A stretch of 64,000 bases of DNA, taken from GCA-2687025 sp964473525 (GTDB lineage Bacteria; Poribacteria; WGA-4E; GCA-2687025). The notes beneath the pieces are model-generated. The model searched no databases, was not told where the DNA came from, and worked only from the letters and a program-made list of their open reading frames with translations. Both the position numbers and the translations under genes were made by a program. How positions within the stretch are numbered: the stretch's first letter is position 1; each line of letters starts with the position of its first letter. The stretch covers positions 1-64,000 of the forward strand of contig CAYYPK010000035.1 of the NCBI GenBank assembly GCA_964473525.1. The letters run 5' to 3'. Below are positions 60,335 through 64,000 of the stretch, one piece after another.

Positions 60335-62986
60335 ATGCTCGACACACTGCACGGCGTTGGCCGTTGGCTGGTGCACGATCTCGGATGGATCTCGGTGGAG
60401 ATCCTCGGTCTCACCGCCATCGTGTGGGTCGTCATTCGCTGGGGCGGCGTGCGATCCTCCCGCGCGCGACGCTGGTTGTGGACGCTGGTCGTACTCAAGC
60501 CGCTGACAGCGCTCCTGATAGGCTGGCCACTCCCGTCTGACCTCGGACAGGGCCCGGGGATCCGCCCGATAGCAGCGGTAGAGACGCCGCAGGTCGCCAA
60601 CGTCCCGTCGCTCGCGGACGCCGTGCCGGCGTATAGCGGTCAGGGCGATGGGGCAGACCCCCGCCCCGCCACCGCCAGCGCGCCGCCGGCAGACTCTGAC
60701 CCCGTGACCCGCGCCGGCGCCGACGCGGTAACGGGGTTCGCCGTGCTGGGCGCCTTGTGGCTCACCGGGTGCGCCGCGCTATGCGCGCATACACTGGTCG
60801 GCGTGTGGTGGCTGTGGCACGTGCAACGGCAGGCGGTTGCACTGGGTCGTGACGAACTCCTCGTCGCCACCGACCGCCACCGAGAAGACATCGGCGAGCT
60901 ACTGGCTGAGCTGCCTGTGCGCCTGACGACGCGGCTCACCGAGCCCTGCATCTATGGCTTCTTCAGACCCGTCATCCTGCTTCCCGCGTGGTGTCTGGAG
61001 GACACCACCCCGGCGAACCTCGAGTACATCCTGCTTCACGAGGCCATGCATCGGCGCGCGGCCGACCATTGGTTCCTATGGCTGCGCCGCGCTATTGAGG
61101 TGTTCGTCTGGTTCCACCCAGCGGTCTGGTACGCCGGGAGGAAGGCGATGGCGGAGGCCGAGAACGTGTGCGACGAAGCCGTCGTCGACCTTGCCCACCG
61201 CAGAGGGGAGCCTGCCGCGGCGTTGGCCTACTCAGCCTGCCTGATGAGCGTGCTGGAACATGCCAAGCGGCGACCGTTCGCGGGGTTGGCGCCAGGTATC
61301 GTCGCTACCGCGGCGAGGATTCGCCATCTGGTGGAACAGACGGAGGCGTCTGCCGACGTCTTCTCGCGTCGGTCGGTGGTAGGCGTAGTCGCGCTGGCTG
61401 TGGTCGCACTGCCGGGAGCGATCCGGGGCGACGCGGCGCTCGCAAGTCGGGCGTACCAGTCGGCGACGCACAAGGATCCTCCGGCGCGTGAGATCCTCTA
61501 CGCCACGAGGTACCCCAGCGACTATTTCCGCAACCTCTACATCGTCCGATCCGATGGCACGCGTCCGAAGCGGATTACCGATGACCGCGCGTACTACGTC
61601 GAGTCCAGTTGGTCTCCCGACGGAGCCCTCATCGCGGCGGCGTGTTTGCGACCCGGCTCGCCGGGCTGGCGATCGTGGATGCACGACGCGGAGGGGAACG
61701 TGCTGTACCTCATCGGCGAGCCCGAATGGGGCCTTCGGAACCTGGCGTGGACGCCGGATGGGTCAGCGCTCTACGGCGCCGGACAGCCGTCCACGGACTC
61801 GGTTCGGAACATCTATCTCATCGACAGAGACGGGTCGGTCATCCGTCGCCTCACGGACGACAGTCACGAACGGCGCGCCGCGGCGCCTTCGCCGGACGGC
61901 TCGGCGCTCGCAATCACGACCGCCCGCGTCGGCCGCGTCGGCTACGAGATCGTCCTCGTCAACATGGAGACCGAGGAGAGTCGGACGGCGCCCGGGTCTG
62001 GCGTAGCAGGAGTCCGTGAGGGCCCGCCCGCGTGGTCCCCAGATGGCTCCCAGCTAGCGTACATCGCCGCGGGCGATACAGTGCTGGAGATGGACGAACT
62101 GCGCATTCTCGACGTGCGGACGCTCCAGTCCACCGCGGTCGGTAAGGTCAGCACACACATGGCGGAACGCGAACGCCGCGTCGACTGGTATCCACACCGC
62201 AACTCGCTTCTCCTTGTCGACAAACGGGACGGTGACACGCGGTACCACACCTACCGGCTCGATCTGGACACGGGTAGACTGACACGGCTCAGTTCGACTT
62301 TCGGCGAGGGTGTCATGGCGAGCGTGGGGCCGGTTGCCTCGCCCAGCCGGCCGGCCGAGCAGCTCGTAACACCGCCGGTCGCGTATGGACCGGCGACGCA
62401 CCCGGTCACGGGGCATGTGTACTATGCCGTGCTCACGGCACGCCGTATTTCGTATGACGAAGCTGCCATCGCGGCCGCGGGCATGCGCCACGCTGGGCAG
62501 ACGGGGTACCTGGCGTGCATCGGATCGGAGGAGGAGAATCGCTACCTCCTGGCGGAGTTCCCGCTGACGCACCACGGGTTCTGGCTCGGTGGTTACGCGG
62601 AACGCGCCGAACTCGCCGGCTCTCCCTACGAGTGGACTTGGGCCAACGGGGACGCGTGGGGGTTCACCAGCTGGCAGGATGATGCCAGCCTCAAGCGCGC
62701 GGAATGGGCGCCGGGAGCCGCCATGACGTGGTCGCTACGGGTTGGCGCGCCCGAACGCGCGGGAGAAGAGGATCACCACATGTGGGCCGTCCAAGACCCC
62801 TCTCACGAGGAGTTGGGCTTCATCGTGGAGTTTGACCCGATCTCGGTGTCGTCTACCGACCGAGGGGCGCCTCGCGGTCGTCGATACGCGGCTGGCACGG
62901 CCGCGCCCCGGTCTACTACATTCGTAGTGACAGGAGGTTCCAGGCGTGGTATATTCCCTATTGATGGGATTCCGCGACATCAGTAG
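60335..62986 (+). CDS. BlaR1-like M56 metalloprotease with PD40 propeller and C-type lectin domain
   Basis: An 883-aa membrane protein. Residues 1-360: four membrane helices (about 18-35, 47-66, 132-160, 346-362) around a cytosolic M56 zinc protease domain with HEAMH at 235-239 and E276 or E281 in EAENVCDEAVV. Residues 385-690: PD40 repeats (WSPDGALIAAACL, WTPDGSALYGAGQ, WSPDGSQLAYIAA). Residues about 692-834: a C-type-lectin-like domain (YLACIGSEEENRYLLAEFP; FWLGGYAE; WTWANGDAWGFTSW). In BlaR1, antibiotic binding outside activates the protease, which cleaves repressor BlaI; here the sensor is replaced by propeller plus lectin. ATG 60335 was chosen by homology to the next gene. Confidence 0.87.
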   Translation: MLDTLHGVGRWLVHDLGWISVEILGLTAIVWVVIRWGGVRSSRARRWLWTLVVLKPLTALLIGWPLPSDLGQGPGIRPIAAVETPQVANVPSLADAVPAYSGQGDGADPRPATASAPPADSDPVTRAGADAVTGFAVLGALWLTGCAALCAHTLVGVWWLWHVQRQAVALGRDELLVATDRHREDIGELLAELPVRLTTRLTEPCIYGFFRPVILLPAWCLEDTTPANLEYILLHEAMHRRAADHWFLWLRRAIEVFVWFHPAVWYAGRKAMAEAENVCDEAVVDLAHRRGEPAAALAYSACLMSVLEHAKRRPFAGLAPGIVATAARIRHLVEQTEASADVFSRRSVVGVVALAVVALPGAIRGDAALASRAYQSATHKDPPAREILYATRYPSDYFRNLYIVRSDGTRPKRITDDRAYYVESSWSPDGALIAAACLRPGSPGWRSWMHDAEGNVLYLIGEPEWGLRNLAWTPDGSALYGAGQPSTDSVRNIYLIDRDGSVIRRLTDDSHERRAAAPSPDGSALAITTARVGRVGYEIVLVNMETEESRTAPGSGVAGVREGPPAWSPDGSQLAYIAAGDTVLEMDELRILDVRTLQSTAVGKVSTHMAERERRVDWYPHRNSLLLVDKRDGDTRYHTYRLDLDTGRLTRLSSTFGEGVMASVGPVASPSRPAEQLVTPPVAYGPATHPVTGHVYYAVLTARRISYDEAAIAAAGMRHAGQTGYLACIGSEEENRYLLAEFPLTHHGFWLGGYAERAELAGSPYEWTWANGDAWGFTSWQDDASLKRAEWAPGAAMTWSLRVGAPERAGEEDHHMWAVQDPSHEELGFIVEFDPISVSSTDRGAPRGRRYAAGTAAPRSTTFVVTGGSRRGIFPIDGIPRHQ
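62914..62955 (+). promoter_or_regulatory. BlaI-like operator overlapping a sigma70-type promoter
   Basis: TACTACA-TT-CGTAGTG (62914-62929) is close to the BlaI/MecI-type dyad TACTACA-NN-TGTAGTA, with two mismatches in the second half. It overlaps GTGACA (62927-62932), which is 17 bases before TATATT (62950-62955), five of six matches for each box. The pair lies 51 bases before ATG 63007. It is inside the 3' end of the upstream reading frame. Confidence 0.55.
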
Positions 62987-63006
62987 CTGGGACGGGACGG
63001 TACAGC

Positions 63007-64000
63007 ATGCTCGATATGCTCGAGAGCGTTGGCCGCTGGCTCGTGGTCGACCTTGGCTGGGTCTCGCTTGAGATCCTGACACTCACCGCCATCGTGTACG
63101 CTGTCACGCGGTGGGGCGGGATACGCTCCTCGCGGTTGAAGCGGTGGCTGTGGACCCTCGCCGTGCTGAAGCCGCTGACGACGCTGCTTATCGCGTGGCC
63201 CGTCCTGTTGGGAGCCCCCGGCGACGCGGCCGTCCATACGATCGTAGAGGCACAGCCGTCCCAGGTCCCGAACATACCCTCGCTCGCCGAGGCAATCCCG
63301 CCATTGGGGGCCGCCGGGCAGCCCGTCGGGCGGATCCCGGCAGAACCGCGTCCCGTCGCGGCGACGCCCGACGCGGTCGTCACCCGCGCGGGCGAAGATA
63401 GCATCACGGGCTTCGCGGTTCTCGGCGCCCTGTGGCTCCTGGGATGTGTGGCGCTCGGCGCGTATTCGCTCGTTGGGATCGTGTGGCTGCTACGGGTGCG
63501 ACACCAGGCAGTGCCGCTCGACACCGACGATCTGCTGGATGCGACCGAGGAGTACAGAGAAGCTATCGCGGCTCTGCTGACGCGCGTCGAGGTGCGTCTC
63601 ACCACGAGGATCGTCGAGCCGTGCATCTACGGCTTCTTCCGCCCAGTGATACTCCTACCAACGTGGTGCCTTGACGACAACACGCCACCGAATCTCGAGT
63701 ACATCCTGCTGCACGAGGGCATGCACTGCCGAGCCCGCGACCACTGGTTCCTGTGGCTCCGCCGGGCGACCGAGATGCTGCTGTGGTTCCATCCCGCGGT
63801 GTGGTACGCCGGGCAGAAGGCGATGGCGGAAGCGGAGAACGTGTGCGACGAAGCCGTCGTGCACCTGGCGCACGAGCACGGCACTCCCTCCGCGGCGCTC
63901 CTGTACTCGTCGTGCCTCATGCGGGTGCTGGAACGGGCGACGCGGCACGCGTTCGAGGGTCTGGTTCCCGGCGTGATTCCCACTGCCGAACGTATCCGCA
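63007..64000 (+). CDS. second BlaR1-like M56 metalloprotease, N-terminal part
   Basis: 331 codons are visible; the gene runs off the window. It is a close paralogue of the previous gene (MLDMLESVGRWLVVDLGW versus MLDTLHGVGRWLVHDLGW, and a nearly identical zinc region ILLHEGMHCRARDHWFLWLRRATEM). HEGMH and the glutamate in AENVCDEAVV are intact. The sensor part is beyond the window, so it is not known whether it has PD40 and lectin domains. A promoter with a BlaI-like operator precedes it, suggesting its own regulation. Confidence 0.87.
   Translation, partial: MLDMLESVGRWLVVDLGWVSLEILTLTAIVYAVTRWGGIRSSRLKRWLWTLAVLKPLTTLLIAWPVLLGAPGDAAVHTIVEAQPSQVPNIPSLAEAIPPLGAAGQPVGRIPAEPRPVAATPDAVVTRAGEDSITGFAVLGALWLLGCVALGAYSLVGIVWLLRVRHQAVPLDTDDLLDATEEYREAIAALLTRVEVRLTTRIVEPCIYGFFRPVILLPTWCLDDNTPPNLEYILLHEGMHCRARDHWFLWLRRATEMLLWFHPAVWYAGQKAMAEAENVCDEAVVHLAHEHGTPSAALLYSSCLMRVLERATRHAFEGLVPGVIPTAERIR

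Noticed and set aside
1..64000. tRNA genes, rRNA, CRISPR arrays, insertion sequences and phage genes.
   Set aside because: By eye, none of the typical patterns (T-loops with acceptor stems, repeat-spacer arrays, transposases or integrases) was found; a tRNA scan would be needed to be certain.

Overview
The window looks like a piece of a GC-rich, Gram-negative-type bacterial genome from an uncultured lineage. A secreted protein at 25101-27698 ends in a FlgD-like module with the core PNPFNPET, preceded by dockerin-like calcium loops. That ending, the phytanoyl-CoA-dioxygenase genes, an OPT-like DUF6785 protein, xylose-isomerase-like TIM barrels and many secreted PD40/BNR/CTLD proteins fit Candidatus Poribacteria or a close relative; this is inference, with no rRNA or marker gene in the window. 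A TonB-dependent receptor indicates an outer membrane. No tRNA, rRNA, CRISPR array, insertion sequence or prophage was seen.

Layout. 1-5676: the end of an HpcH/HpaI-type aldolase, then a minus-strand block with an ECF sigma factor fused to ankyrin repeats, a paralogue lacking the sigma part, and a VOC protein. 5831-15814: catabolic and secreted-protein genes on plus (GH4 glycosidase, MFS exporter, beta-helix protein, CBM9-like protein, PhyH dioxygenase, sialidase-like protein, ferredoxin-cyclase fusion, TIM-barrel isomerase, nitroreductase). 15807-19455: an orphan DNA methyltransferase, a PI-PLC-C1-like lipoprotein and an esterase.

19608-22934 is the most interesting part: selD, senA and senB in one tight plus-strand operon, the gene set for selenoneine biosynthesis. 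The selD is a UGA-selenocysteine gene. Codon 17 is TGA, exactly where other SelD proteins have the catalytic Cys/Sec, and a 6-bp GGU-triloop hairpin lies 20 nt after it, as in bacterial SECIS elements. A selenoprotein would thus make the selenophosphate that the downstream pathway consumes.

23237-39475: small membrane proteins, an HhH protein, a very large secreted BNR/PD40/dockerin protein split by a frameshift, methyltransferase, two-GNAT protein, PhyH, hydrolase and a TonB receptor. 39624-43162: an AAA-like/WD40 membrane NTPase with a frameshift near its end. 43339-49238: a likely operon with a Gly/Ser-rich membrane protein, DUF4178, DUF350, a Tat-exported flavoprotein-like oxidoreductase, DUF2617 and a seven-TM aminopropyltransferase. 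49325-57566: DUF6785, an aminoglycoside-phosphotransferase-like protein, an ECF sigma factor with its own membrane anchor, and a yejBEF-type peptide ABC transporter. 57563-64000: a carboxypeptidase-regulatory-like repeat protein and two tandem BlaR1-like M56 proteins. The first has PD40 plus C-type-lectin domains in place of a penicillin sensor, and a BlaI-like operator overlapping a good promoter lies before the second.

Several genes carry single-base lesions (frameshifts near 28240 and 43020, an in-frame TAG at 33732-33734). They may be assembly errors or real decay, and should be checked against reads before interpreting those proteins.
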